Shown here in pieces: positions 1-8,304 of a DNA stretch of 24,198 nucleotides. Made by a program: the position numbers and the translations under genes. Every line of letters begins with the position of its first letter. Positions within the stretch are counted from its first letter, which is position 1. Source of the DNA: Pseudomonadota bacterium (GTDB taxonomy: Bacteria > Pseudomonadota > Alphaproteobacteria > Acetobacterales > Acetobacteraceae); contig JAEWCI010000298.1 of assembly GCA_023390705.1 (NCBI GenBank), positions 1 to 24,198 on the forward strand, written 5' to 3'. The notes beneath the pieces are model-generated. The model made no database searches. It was not told the origin of the DNA and saw only the letters and a program-made list of their open reading frames with translations.

Positions 1-21
1 CCTCCCCCGTCGCGGGGGAGG
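1..21 (-). terminator. Hairpin downstream of hpf, probable transcription terminator
   Basis: A GC-rich perfect inverted repeat has arms at 1-9 and 13-21 (CCTCCCCCG / CGGGGGAGG) and a 3-base loop. It lies 14 bases past the hpf stop, where the terminator of the rpoN-hpf unit would be expected. Any T-tract would be outside the window, so termination is inferred from stem strength and position only. A second small palindrome (28-33 / 39-44) overlaps the hpf stop codon. Confidence 0.5.
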
Positions 22-35
22 GCAGTTCCGGCCGG

Positions 36-668
36 TCAGGCCGGCGCGTCGATCCAGCCGATATTGCCGTCCGGCCGGCGATAGACCAGGTTCATCCCGC
101 CGCTGGCGCTGTTGCGGAACATCAGCACCGGCAGGTGTTCCAGATCCAGCCGCATCACCGCCTCGCTCACGGTCATCCGGGCGATCACGGTCGGCTGCTC
201 GGCGATGACCAGGCTGTGGTCGATGCGCATGCCGTTGATCGGCGCCTCGGCGGTCTCGGGTGCGGCCTCCTCGATCTCGTCCTCATGCTGCAGCACGTAT
301 TGGGTGGCGGTCTCGGCCTCCTCAGGCGTGGCACGGCCGCGCTGCTCGGCCAGGCTGCGGGCGTGGTCGTTGACCCGGCGGCGGTAGCGGCGCAGGCGCT
401 TGGCCACGTGCTCCGCCGCGGCCTCGAAAGCGCGGTGGGCATCCGGACCCTCGCCCTCGCCCCGCATGAACAGGCCGCGGCCGGCCTTCAGGTTGATATC
501 GCAGGTAAAGAAAGCACTCTGCTTGCCCTTGTGGTCGCGCCGGAACGTTACATTGGCTTCCACTGCATGGTCGAAATACTTGCGGGCGATATTGCCGAGC
601 CCGTCCCGGACATGCGTCTGCAACGCTTCCCCGGTGTCGACCTGCTTGCCGGCGACAGTGATGTGCAT
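36..668 (-). CDS. hpf: Ribosome hibernation promoting factor, long form
   Basis: The product is 210 residues, the size of long-form HPF, which binds the 30S decoding centre and joins 70S ribosomes into inactive 100S dimers in stationary phase. Residues 1 to about 105 form the YfiA/RaiA-type ribosome-binding domain, with a basic segment at 90-100 (AKRLRRYRRRV). An acidic linker (about 115-145) leads to the C-terminal dimerisation domain (about 150-208), which has the typical ending MNLVYRRPDGNIGWID. The ATG follows a strong AAGGAGGG ribosome-binding site about 9 bases upstream. It lies 84 bases downstream of rpoN on the same strand, the usual proteobacterial arrangement. Function is assigned from family knowledge and fits the sequence well. 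Confidence 0.93.
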   Translation of the reverse strand: MHITVAGKQVDTGEALQTHVRDGLGNIARKYFDHAVEANVTFRRDHKGKQSAFFTCDINLKAGRGLFMRGEGEGPDAHRAFEAAAEHVAKRLRRYRRRVNDHARSLAEQRGRATPEEAETATQYVLQHEDEIEEAAPETAEAPINGMRIDHSLVIAEQPTVIARMTVSEAVMRLDLEHLPVLMFRNSASGGMNLVYRRPDGNIGWIDAPA

Positions 669-752
669 CAGGGCTAACCCTCCTTGCTTGATCGGGAGGG
701 GCCGACCCGGCCTTGCGGCCCACCGGCAAAACAGTCCGCCGGGGGCGGAGGA

Positions 753-2237
753 TCAGGCCGGGATGGCCTTCTCCCGCTTGCGCTGCACGGATGAAGCGAT
801 GCGCAGCGACTCCCGGTATTTGGCCACGGTTCGCCGGGCGATGTCCACGCCCTCCTTGCGCAAAAGCTCGACGATCGCGTCGTCGGAAAGGATCGCCGCC
901 GGACTTTCCTGCTCGATCAGGGTCTTGATCCGGTAGCGCACCGCCTCGGCGCTGTGGGCCTCGGCGCCGCCGGTGCCGGGGATGGCGGTGGTGAAGAAAT
1001 ACTTCAGTTCGAAGGTGCCCCGCGGCGTGGCGATGTATTTGTTGGCGGTGACGCGGCTGACGGTGCTTTCGTGCATGCCCACCTCCTCCGCTACGTCGCG
1101 CAGGATCAGCGGACGCAGATGGCCGACGCCGTGGCGGAAGAAGGCTTCCTGGCGACGGACGATCTCGCTCGCGACCTTGAGGATGGTGTTGGCCCGCTGC
1201 TCCAGGCTCTTCACGAGCCAGGTGGCGGTCTGGAAGCGTTCCGTCAGGAAGGCCTTTTCTTCCCTGTTGCGTGCGCCGACCTGGGCGCGGGCATGAAAGC
1301 CGCGGTTGACCAGCACGCGCGGCAGGGTGTCCGGGTTCAGCTCCAGCGCCCAGCCGCCATCCGGGGTGCGGCGCATCAGCACATCCGGCACAACCGCCGG
1401 TGCCGGCGCGGCGTCGAAGCTGGCGCCGGGCTTGGGGTCCAGACGCTTCAGCTCGGCGATCATCTCCGCCAGGTCCTCGGCATCCACGCCGCAGACCTGC
1501 ATCAGCGTGCGCAGGTCGCGCTTCGCCAGCAATTCCAGGTTGTCGAGCAGCGCCTGCATTGCCGGGTCCAGCCGGTTCCTCTCGGCAAGCTGTACGGCCA
1601 GGCACTCGCGCAGGTCGTGGCAGAACATGCCGGTGGGGTCGAAACGCTGCAGGCGCAGCCGCACCGCCTCCACCTCCGCCATCTCGCATCCCATGGCGCG
1701 GGCTATCGCCTCGCTGGGGACGGGGAGCCGGCCGGCGGGATCGACCAGCGCCAGCATCTGGGCGGCGATCAACCGCTCGCGCGGATCGGCGAAATTCAGC
1801 CTGACCTGTTCGCCGAGATGCTCGCGCAGGCTGCGGTCCGCGCCGGCCAGTTCCTCGACGCTTGAGAGGTCGTCGGCGAAATCGGCGCGCCCGCCGCTGC
1901 CGGCGCGGCCCTCATAGCCATGCTCGCTGTCATAGACATTGTCCCATTCGGCATCGAGCGGCGCCTGGGCCTCGCTCGGCAGCGCCTCCGAAAGCGCGGC
2001 GGCGGCGCTGTCGCCGGGCTCCGCCGCCACCGGCAGCGGGTCGGTGCTGCGGCCGTCATCCGGGCCGGGCAGGGGGCGCTCGTCGCGCTCCAGCAGCGGG
2101 TTGCGCTCCAGCTCCTCCTCGACGAAGGCGGTGACTTCCAGGTTGCTGGACTGCAGCAGCTTTATCGCCTGCCGCAGTTGCGGCGTCATGACCAGCGTCT
2201 GGGCGTGGCGCAGCTCCAGCCGGGGGGAAAGAGCCAT
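753..2237 (-). CDS. rpoN: RNA polymerase sigma-54 factor
   Basis: The product is 494 residues, normal for RpoN, the sigma factor that directs RNA polymerase to -24/-12 promoters and needs AAA+ activators. Region I (about 1-50) is the Gln/Leu-rich activator-response segment beginning MALSPRLELRHAQTLVMTPQ. An acidic linker of about 75 residues follows, then the core-binding domain. A helix-turn-helix lies at about 380-409 (DVAEEVGMHESTVSRV). The diagnostic RpoN box ARRTVAKYRE is at 467-476 and contacts the -24 element. The ATG fits the conserved N-terminus, but no good Shine-Dalgarno sequence precedes it. It lies 85 bases after lptB, and that gap is almost filled by a nested palindrome, so rpoN may be uncoupled from the lpt genes or depend on read-through. 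Confidence 0.96.
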   Translation of the reverse strand: MALSPRLELRHAQTLVMTPQLRQAIKLLQSSNLEVTAFVEEELERNPLLERDERPLPGPDDGRSTDPLPVAAEPGDSAAAALSEALPSEAQAPLDAEWDNVYDSEHGYEGRAGSGGRADFADDLSSVEELAGADRSLREHLGEQVRLNFADPRERLIAAQMLALVDPAGRLPVPSEAIARAMGCEMAEVEAVRLRLQRFDPTGMFCHDLRECLAVQLAERNRLDPAMQALLDNLELLAKRDLRTLMQVCGVDAEDLAEMIAELKRLDPKPGASFDAAPAPAVVPDVLMRRTPDGGWALELNPDTLPRVLVNRGFHARAQVGARNREEKAFLTERFQTATWLVKSLEQRANTILKVASEIVRRQEAFFRHGVGHLRPLILRDVAEEVGMHESTVSRVTANKYIATPRGTFELKYFFTTAIPGTGGAEAHSAEAVRYRIKTLIEQESPAAILSDDAIVELLRKEGVDIARRTVAKYRESLRIASSVQRKREKAIPA

Positions 2238-2274
2238 GGCGCGTCAGCCGCCGGCGCGCTGCGGCGCGGTGCGC

Positions 2275-2322
2275 TTCCGCCATGCGGACATCGTCGGGGC
2301 GACGGCTACCGGCATGGCGGAA
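2275..2322. repeat. Nested palindrome between lptB and rpoN
   Basis: The outer arms are a perfect 11-base inverted repeat (2275-2285 TTCCGCCATGC and 2312-2322 GCATGGCGGAA). Inside is a second stem of CGTCG / CGACG (2292-2296 and 2300-2304) around three Gs. The outer arm abuts the lptB stop codon. There is no T-run on the minus strand, so it is not a classical intrinsic terminator. It could be an mRNA-stabilising 3' hairpin, a Rho-dependent or attenuation element, or a REP-like repeat. Confidence 0.8.
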
Positions 2323-3095
<773 letters not shown>

Positions 3096-3099
<4 letters not shown>

Positions 3100-4139
3100 G
3101 GCCTGCGGCGCTCCGCCGGCTGCTGCTGTTGCGGTGCGGCCTGTTCCCGCGTGCCCTGCGGCGATGCCTGTTCCCGCGCGCCCTGCGGCGATGCCTGTTC
3201 CCGCGCGCCCTGCGGCACGACCAACCCCTGCACCCGGGCGCCGGGCGAGGAAACGAGGCGGGCGACGCCGGTGCGCAGGTTCACGATGGCCTCCCGGCCG
3301 TTGATCTGGTTGTCGCCGCGGGTGATGCGGACATCACCGAGCAGCCGCGCCATGCCGCTGGCCGGGCTGTAGACGCCGCGGTCGCCGCGCACCACCTCGG
3401 TCGCGGTGCGGATCTCGACATTGCCGAAGGCCTCCACCCGGTCAAGCCTGCCGGCGCCCGGCAGGTCCTGGCCGGCCTGGCCAGCGGCCGGGCTCGGCTG
3501 CGGCCCGGCATCGGGTCCTTCGAGGAAATAGGCCACCAGCGTGTCGGCACCGATGCGGCGGCCTTCCTGGTTGTCCACCACCAGCGCGTTGCCGCGGGCC
3601 ACCGCCATCTTGCGCTGGCTCCAGTATTCCAGGCTGTCGCGGGCGGTGATGACCTGCTGCCGGGTGGCTAGGGACAGGTTCCGTCCTGTGAGTACCAGCA
3701 CCGCCTGGTCTATGTCATAGACAGCCCGGTCGCCGCGGGCGGTATCGGTCGGGGTGGAGATGGTGACCCGCCCCTCGGCCTCCAGCCGCCAGATCTCGCT
3801 GCTGCCGCCGAGGGCCGGCTCCGCCGCCGCGCCGGCCCCTGTCCGCGTCCGGGGGGAGGGCGCGGCCTGGCTGTTGCCCTGCGGACGGTAGCGGGCGATC
3901 AGCCTGTCGGCTTCCACCGTCACCGTGCCCCGCACCGCCTTCGCGTTGCCACGGGCCACCACCACCTGTTCCGCCTGGCGCCATTCGATGCCGTCCGTGG
4001 CGGTGATGTCCACCGGCCCGCCGCCGCTGAGGTCGATGCCCTGGGCGCGGGCGCCGGTCGGCAGGCCCGCCAGGGGCGGCGCCATGGCCGAAAGGGCCAG
4101 CAGCAGGGCCAGGCGGGGCAGGGGGGCAGGGCGGCGCAT
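3096..4139 (-). CDS. lptA: LptA/OstA-family periplasmic LPS transport protein, extended
   Basis: The product is 347 residues, much longer than the roughly 185-residue enterobacterial LptA. The family forms the periplasmic beta-jellyroll bridge that carries lipopolysaccharide to LptD. A signal peptide runs to about residue 33, ending GARAQ. OstA-type strands follow, for example VDITATDGIEWRQ and VVARGNAKAVRGTVTVEADRL, with further similar blocks at about 130-200 and 230-300, suggesting a duplicated jellyroll. The C-terminus is a low-complexity tail: three copies of a nine-residue unit (309-335), then PQQQQP. The start overlaps the lptC stop by one base and the stop overlaps the lptB start by four. 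Identity rests on the OstA pattern and the operon; the tail is an oddity. Confidence 0.88.
3139..3216 (-). repeat. 27-base tandem repeat, 2.9 copies, in the lptA 3' end
   Basis: Copies lie at 3139-3165, 3166-3192 and 3193-3216 (truncated), nearly identical at DNA level. In the lptA frame they encode nine-residue units of the type PQGAREQAS at residues 309-335. Near-identity at wobble positions suggests recent expansion by slippage. Confidence 0.9.
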
Positions 4140-4837
4140 CAGCGCTCGCCTTCCAGCATGGCGTGGGCGCGGCCGGTGAACACCACGACGGCGCCGTGCT
4201 CCGTCAGGCGGAAGCCTTCCGAGGTGAGGGTGCCGAAGGGGCCCTGTGCCGCCACCGGGGCGTCGCCGCTGGCGCTGCCGGCGCCGAGTTCCACGGCTGC
4301 TTCCTCGGTGCGCAGCATGATGCCGTTGTCGTGGAAGATCGTCACCTGGCCGCGCAGCGTCAGGTGGCTGGCGTCGCGATCGTAGCGGCCGGCCTGCGAC
4401 TCGACATAGATCCAGCTACCGTCGGTCATGGTGATGTCGGCACGCGGCGCCTGCAGGTTCAGGACGTTCTCGCTGCCCTCCTGTTCGGCGCTTGCGGCGG
4501 TGACGGTGAAGGGGCGGTTCAGCTCGTCCACGCCCTGATAGCGCGGGCTGACCACGCGCAGCGCCTCGGGCCGCGGCTGCAGGGTGCGGCGGAAGGAAAC
4601 ACGGGAGCGGTCGTCGCTGCCTTCCAACTCCGGCCACAGCACCACGGTGGCCAGCAGCGCGATGGCGGCGGTGGGCAGCAGGTATTTTCCCAGCCGCACC
4701 AGGAAGCGCCGCCGCGCGAGCGACTTCGCGCTGGGCGCGCGGCGCTGGCGGGATGGCGGCAGCATGCTGCGCCCCTGGGCGGGTCGCTCGGCCCACAGCG
4801 GGCCACGGGGTGGGGGCGCCGGCATCGGGCGGCTCAT
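4139..4837 (-). CDS. lptC: LPS export ABC transporter periplasmic protein LptC
   Basis: The product is 232 residues, slightly longer than the roughly 190 of E. coli LptC. LptC is a bitopic inner-membrane protein whose periplasmic jellyroll passes lipopolysaccharide from LptB2FG to LptA. A basic, Pro-rich cytoplasmic N-terminus of about 48 residues precedes one membrane helix (about 49-68, GKYLLPTAAIALLATVVLW). The periplasmic part includes FTVTAASAEQ and LNLQAPRADITMTDGSWIYV, typical of the LptC/YrbK family. The start overlaps the kdsD stop by four bases and the stop overlaps the lptA start by one, so the four genes are almost certainly one transcript. Position and topology support the call as much as sequence. 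Confidence 0.9.
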   Translation of the reverse strand: MSRPMPAPPPRGPLWAERPAQGRSMLPPSRQRRAPSAKSLARRRFLVRLGKYLLPTAAIALLATVVLWPELEGSDDRSRVSFRRTLQPRPEALRVVSPRYQGVDELNRPFTVTAASAEQEGSENVLNLQAPRADITMTDGSWIYVESQAGRYDRDASHLTLRGQVTIFHDNGIMLRTEEAAVELGAGSASGDAPVAAQGPFGTLTSEGFRLTEHGAVVVFTGRAHAMLEGER

Positions 4838-5850
4838 GCCACGCCCGCGCGCAGCAGGTCGTGGATATGCAGGATGCCGACCGGCGCACCGGCGGCATCC
4901 ACCACGAACAGCGCGGTGATGCGCCCGGCCATCAGGTGCAGCGCCTCGGCTGCCAGGGCGTCCGGGCCGATGGTCCGGGGCTGGCGGGTCATCACCGCCG
5001 CGGTGGTCAGTGCCAGCAGGTTGCCTTGCGGAGCGGCGCCGCCGGGCCTCAACGCCCGGCGCAGGTCGCCATCGGTGATGATGCCGACCAGCCTGCCGTC
5101 CTCGACGATGCCGAGGCAGCCGAAGCGCTTGGCCGTCATCGCCACCAGCGCGGCATCCATCCGCATGTCGGGCGGTGCCAGGGGGATCTCCCCGCCCTGG
5201 TGCATCAGGTCCCGCACGCGGGAAAGCCGGGCGCCCAGCCTGCCGCCAGGGTGATAGGTGCGGAAATCCGCGGCGGTGAAGCCGCGGCGGGTCAGCAGGG
5301 CGATGGCCAGCGCATCGCCCAGCGCCATCTGCATGGTGGTGGAGGTGGTCGGCGCCAGACCCATCGGGCAGGCTTCCGGCGCCCGCGGCAGCACCAGCGC
5401 GACATCGGCGGCGCGGGCCAGGGTGCTTTCCTCGCGCCCGGTGATGCCGATCAGCGGCAGGCCGAAGCGGCGGGTATGCGCCACCAGGTCGGCCAGTTCC
5501 GCCGTCTCCCCGGAATTGGAAAGCGCCACCACCGCATCGCCCGGCACAATCATGCCGAGATCGCCATGGGAGGCTTCGGCCGGGTGGACGAACAGCGCGG
5601 GGGTGCCGGTGGAAGCCAGGGTCGCGGCGATCTTGCGCGCCACATGGCCGGACTTGCCCATGCCGGTGACCACCACCCGGCCGGTCACGCCGGCGAGCAG
5701 TTCCACGGCGCGGGTCAGGCGGGTGTCCAGCGCCTCGCCGAGGGCGACCAGGGCATCGGCTTCCAGGGTGAGGACGCGGCGGGCCACGGCCAGCGCGTCC
5801 TCGGCCTGGGTTGGGGGCGGCGCCGGGGTATCGGAAAGGGTAAGGTCCAC
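4834..5850 (-). CDS. kdsD: Arabinose-5-phosphate isomerase (KdsD/KpsF/GutQ family)
   Basis: The product is up to 338 residues (E. coli KdsD has 328). It interconverts ribulose 5-phosphate and arabinose 5-phosphate, the first step towards Kdo for the lipopolysaccharide core. The SIS sugar-isomerase domain (about 40-185) carries GMGKSG at 63-68 and FVHPAEASHGDLGMI, both typical of the family. Two CBS domains fill about 210-338 (MRMDAALVAMTAKRFGCLGI, then IGPDALAAEALHLM). The start is uncertain. The 5850 GTG has no Shine-Dalgarno sequence and lies where a predicted promoter would begin transcription. A second in-frame GTG at 5787 (residue 22) is preceded by GAGGA with 9-base spacing and would give 317 residues with the SIS domain intact. 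Confidence 0.94.
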   Translation of the reverse strand: MDLTLSDTPAPPPTQAEDALAVARRVLTLEADALVALGEALDTRLTRAVELLAGVTGRVVVTGMGKSGHVARKIAATLASTGTPALFVHPAEASHGDLGMIVPGDAVVALSNSGETAELADLVAHTRRFGLPLIGITGREESTLARAADVALVLPRAPEACPMGLAPTTSTTMQMALGDALAIALLTRRGFTAADFRTYHPGGRLGARLSRVRDLMHQGGEIPLAPPDMRMDAALVAMTAKRFGCLGIVEDGRLVGIITDGDLRRALRPGGAAPQGNLLALTTAAVMTRQPRTIGPDALAAEALHLMAGRITALFVVDAAGAPVGILHIHDLLRAGVA

Positions 5851-5856
5851 GGCCGA

Positions 5857-5885
5857 TGTATGGGCTGCCGCACCCCCGGGGTCAA
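5857..5885 (-). promoter_or_regulatory. Possible sigma-70-type promoter of the kdsD-lptCAB operon
   Basis: On the minus strand TTGACC (5880-5885, five of six consensus bases) is separated by 17 bases from CATACA (5857-5862, three of six). Initiation 7 bases after the -10 would fall at about 5850, on the annotated GTG, so it would imply either a leaderless message or use of the downstream start at 5787. The -10 match is weak. Confidence 0.4.
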
Positions 5886-5946
5886 CGACTCGCCGGGAGG
5901 GCGGACAAGAATCGTGCCAAAGGCGCCGCGCGAGCTCGACTCCGGC

Positions 5947-5975
5947 ACCCGGCCCCTCAAGGCAGGGCGCCGGGT
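5947..5975 (-). terminator. Hairpin immediately after rnd, probable terminator
   Basis: The arms ACCCGGC (5947-5953) and GCCGGGT (5969-5975) are extended by CCCT / AGGG (5954-5957, 5964-5967), giving an 11-pair stem with a one-base bulge and a six-base loop. It starts at the base after the rnd stop codon. No T-tract follows on the minus strand, so intrinsic termination is likely but not certain. Confidence 0.5.
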
Positions 5976-6599
5976 TCAGTGGCTGAAGAGGTCGGGGTCC
6001 TCGTAGCCCAGCAGATCCAGCTCACCACGCGCCGGCAGGAAGCGGAAGCAGGCTTCCGCCAGTTCCAGCCTGCCCTCGCGCCGCAGCAGGGCCTCCAGCC
6101 GGGTCCAGAGGGCATGCAGGTGCAGCACATCGGAAGCGGCATAGGCCTGCTGTTCGGCGGTGAGTTCCGGGGCGCCCCAGTCGCTGGTCTGCTGCTGCTT
6201 GGAGAGTTCCACCCCGAGCAACTCCTTGCACAGATCCTTCAGCCCGTGCCGGTCGGTGAAGGTGCGCACCAGCTTCGCGGCGATCTTGGTGCAGAGCACC
6301 GGGGCGACGGTGACGCCCAGCGCATGGCGCAGCACCGCCACATCGAAACGGGCGAAGTGGAACAGCTTGGTCACCCCCGGGTCGGCCAGCAGCCGCTTGA
6401 GGTTGGGGCAGTCCGCGCCACGGCCGCCCAGCGCCGTCGGGACGATCTGCACCAGATGCGCATGGCCGTCCCCGGCCGAAAGCTGCACCAGGCAGAGCCG
6501 GTCGCGGTGCGGGTTGAGGCCCATGGTTTCGGTATCGATGGCGACGACGCGCCCGAAATCGAGCCCGTCGGGCAGGTCATGGCGATGGAGCTGGATCAC
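5976..6599 (-). CDS. rnd: Ribonuclease D (short alphaproteobacterial form)
   Basis: This is a DEDDy-type 3'-5' exoribonuclease of 207 residues; the family trims tRNA 3' ends and other structured RNAs. All five catalytic positions are visible: Asp22 and Glu24 in AIDTETMG, Asp86 in FHFARFDVAVL, and Tyr153 with Asp157 in YAASD. The C-terminal HRDC domains of E. coli RNase D are absent, as is usual for the short form. The frame stays open 81 codons further upstream, but I chose the GTG at 6599 because conserved sequence begins there (IQLHRHDLP) and the upstream part is low-complexity. It is the next gene after tRNA-Leu on the same strand. A weak promoter candidate (6718-6746 region, 17-base spacer) lies in between. 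Confidence 0.9.
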   Translation of the reverse strand: MIQLHRHDLPDGLDFGRVVAIDTETMGLNPHRDRLCLVQLSAGDGHAHLVQIVPTALGGRGADCPNLKRLLADPGVTKLFHFARFDVAVLRHALGVTVAPVLCTKIAAKLVRTFTDRHGLKDLCKELLGVELSKQQQTSDWGAPELTAEQQAYAASDVLHLHALWTRLEALLRREGRLELAEACFRFLPARGELDLLGYEDPDLFSH

Positions 6600-6837
6600 G
6601 GCGTGCTGTCCGGTACGGCCCGCGGGGTTGCGTCCCAGCGGAGCGAAAAGGGTGGTTGCGGCCAACCAGGTTACCCCGTTGCGGAGGCGACTGCCCAGGG
6701 CAGCCGCTTCGCGGGAAGCTCTATCCGGCCAGGGCAGGGCGCTCAAGGACGGCCCGCGTGGCAGGGGCGCGAATGGCGGCGCGCCAGGCCCGTTGGACCC
6801 GGCGCGCTGCCATGCGAGTTGTGTTTTGGAGAACTTC

Positions 6838-6853
6838 ACCACCTCCGAAGAGG

Positions 6854-6857
<4 letters not shown>
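6838..6857 (-). other. Perfect hairpin spanning the tRNA-Leu 3' end
   Basis: ACCACCTC and GAGGTGGT (8-base arms, 6838-6845 and 6850-6857) flank a four-base loop that reads TTCG on the minus strand, a very stable tetraloop. The 5' arm on the transcript begins with the discriminator base and CCA end of tRNA-Leu. No T-run follows. It could act as a terminator-like stop or compete with the tRNA acceptor end during 3' processing. Confidence 0.6.
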
Positions 6858-6940
<83 letters not shown>

Positions 6941-6970
6941 ATCGGCTGCGGAGCATTCGGCAGTGGCGGC

Positions 6971-6999
6971 GAGATATAGTCGGCACCGGCCGGCGTCAA
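6971..6999 (-). promoter_or_regulatory. Sigma-70-type promoter for tRNA-Leu
   Basis: On the minus strand TTGACG (6994-6999) and TATCTC (6971-6976) are separated by exactly 17 bases. The -10 ends 30 bases before the tRNA 5' end, leaving a short leader for RNase P. The -35 matches five of six consensus bases. Confidence 0.6.
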
Positions 7000-7098
7000 G
7001 CGGGGGCGGTGCAGCTTTTTGCCGCGCGTCCACCGATGCTTGGCTCGGGCGGCCGCCGGCCATAAGGTCCGCCGCCGAAAGAGACGGAGCCTTGGGCC

Positions 7099-8061
7099 AT
7101 GCGCGGTGCGACGGTGCGGAAGGTGGCAGCGGTGTTCGGCGGCAGCGGCTTCATCGGCCGCTACGTCGTGCAGTTGCTGGCACAGCAGGATTATGTGGTG
7201 CGGGTGGCCTGCACCAATCCCAACGGCGCCCGCTTCCTGCAGACCCAGGGCCGGGTCGGGCAGATCGTGCCGCTGGCGGCGAATGTGACGCAGGAGGAAG
7301 CGGTGATTCGCGCCGTGGCCGGCGCCGACCTGGTGGTGAACCTGGTCGGCATCCTGTACGAACCCCGCACGGGCGAGATCCAGCGCATCCATCCCGAAGG
7401 CGCCGGGCGGGTGGCGCGGCTTGCCGCCGCGGCAGGGGTGGAACGGCTGGTGCATATCTCCGCCATCGGCGCCGACCCGGCCAGCCCCAGCGCCTATGGC
7501 CGCAGCAAGGCCGAGGGCGAGGCGGCGGTGCGCGCCGCCTTCCCGTCCGCCACCATCCTGCGCCCCTCCATCGTGTTTGGGCTGGAGGACCAGTTCTTCA
7601 ACCGCTTCGCCGCCATGGCGCAATTGCTGCCGGTGATGCCGGTGATCTCCGGCAATACCCGCTTCCAGCCGGTCTATGTCGGCGATGTCGCCGCGGCGGT
7701 GGCGGCGGCGGCGGAGCGCGAGGAGGCGGCCGGCCAGACCTATGAGCTCGGCGGCCCGCGGGTGATGAGCTTCCGCGAGCTGCTGCGCTACGTGCAGGAA
7801 GTGACCGGGCACCGCAAGCCGATGGTGGAACTGCCATTGGGCTTGGCGCGGCTGCAGGCGAGGATGGGCGAATTCCTGCCCAAGCCGCCGCTGACCCGCG
7901 ACCAATTGCTGATGCTGCAGCGCGACAATGTGGTGGCGCCGGGCGCGCCCGGGCTTGAGGCGCTGGGCATCGCGCCGCATGCGGTCGAGTCGGTGGTGCC
8001 CGGCTATCTGCTGCGTTTTCGGACGGGTGGCGGGCGCCAGCGGGCGGCGGCAGGGATGTAG
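7099..8061 (+). CDS. NDUFA9-like complex I NAD(P)H-binding Rossmann protein
   Basis: The product is 320 residues, an atypical short-chain dehydrogenase/epimerase-fold protein of the complex I NDUFA9 subunit group that many alphaproteobacteria encode. The dinucleotide-binding motif GGSGFIG is at 14-20. NLVGILYEP (81-89) and VHISAIGAD (118-126) are typical of this group, and a Tyr133-x3-Lys137 pair is retained in SAYGRSKAEG. In mitochondria NDUFA9 holds NADPH and stabilises complex I without obvious catalysis; a similar role here is inference. No nuo genes are in the window. The ATG follows GGAG about 10 bases upstream. A short hairpin plus TTATTT begins at its stop codon. Confidence 0.85.
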   Translation: MRGATVRKVAAVFGGSGFIGRYVVQLLAQQDYVVRVACTNPNGARFLQTQGRVGQIVPLAANVTQEEAVIRAVAGADLVVNLVGILYEPRTGEIQRIHPEGAGRVARLAAAAGVERLVHISAIGADPASPSAYGRSKAEGEAAVRAAFPSATILRPSIVFGLEDQFFNRFAAMAQLLPVMPVISGNTRFQPVYVGDVAAAVAAAAEREEAAGQTYELGGPRVMSFRELLRYVQEVTGHRKPMVELPLGLARLQARMGEFLPKPPLTRDQLLMLQRDNVVAPGAPGLEALGIAPHAVESVVPGYLLRFRTGGGRQRAAAGM

Positions 8062-8081
8062 GTCCATGCCGGACCTTATTT
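8061..8081 (+). terminator. Probable intrinsic terminator of the NDUFA9-like gene
   Basis: GGTCC (8061-8065) and GGACC (8071-8075) form a five-pair stem around ATGCC and are followed directly by TTATTT. The hairpin begins at the last base of the stop codon. The stem is short, so efficiency may be modest. Confidence 0.45.
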
Positions 8082-8098
8082 CCTGCATTTCTCGGTTA

Positions 8099-8149
8099 GT
8101 CAGGATGCCTCGTCCGAAAAGGGAAGGATGATAGGACAAGTATTCTGAC
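8099..8149 (+). promoter_or_regulatory. Nested inverted repeat upstream of gltD
   Basis: The outer arms GTCAGGAT (8099-8106) and ATTCTGAC (8142-8149) pair over eight positions with one G-T. An inner GTCC / GGAC pair (8112-8115, 8134-8137) nests within. It lies in the 243-base gap before gltD. A GC hairpin (8231-8236 / 8244-8249) lies closer to the gene. I found no convincing -35/-10 or -24/-12 promoter in this gap. Role unknown; a regulator site or leader structure is possible. Confidence 0.4.
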
Positions 8150-8304
8150 CTGACGGTGAAAAAGTGCTGGCCCGGTGGAAGGTGGTGACGCTAAGGTGCG
8201 CCGCACGCGGGCCAGCCGGGCCAGGTGCGTCCGGGCCGTATGTGCCCGGCCGGACGGAACCAACCGGCAGCCCCGCCTTTCGCCTTTTCCGAGGGTCCGC
8301 CGCC

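Noticed and set aside
669..752. Sigma-54 promoter before hpf
   Set aside because: A GG...TTTTGC pattern is present on the minus strand, but the distance between GG and GC is 11 bases, not 10, and the remaining consensus is poor.
3139..3216. CRISPR array
   Set aside because: The 27-base repeats abut directly without spacers and lie in frame within lptA.
8164..8304. Upstream GTG start for gltD giving 535 residues
   Set aside because: The extra 47 residues are Gly/Pro/Arg-rich with no family resemblance, whereas the ATG at 8305 has a good ribosome-binding site and gives the normal GltD length.
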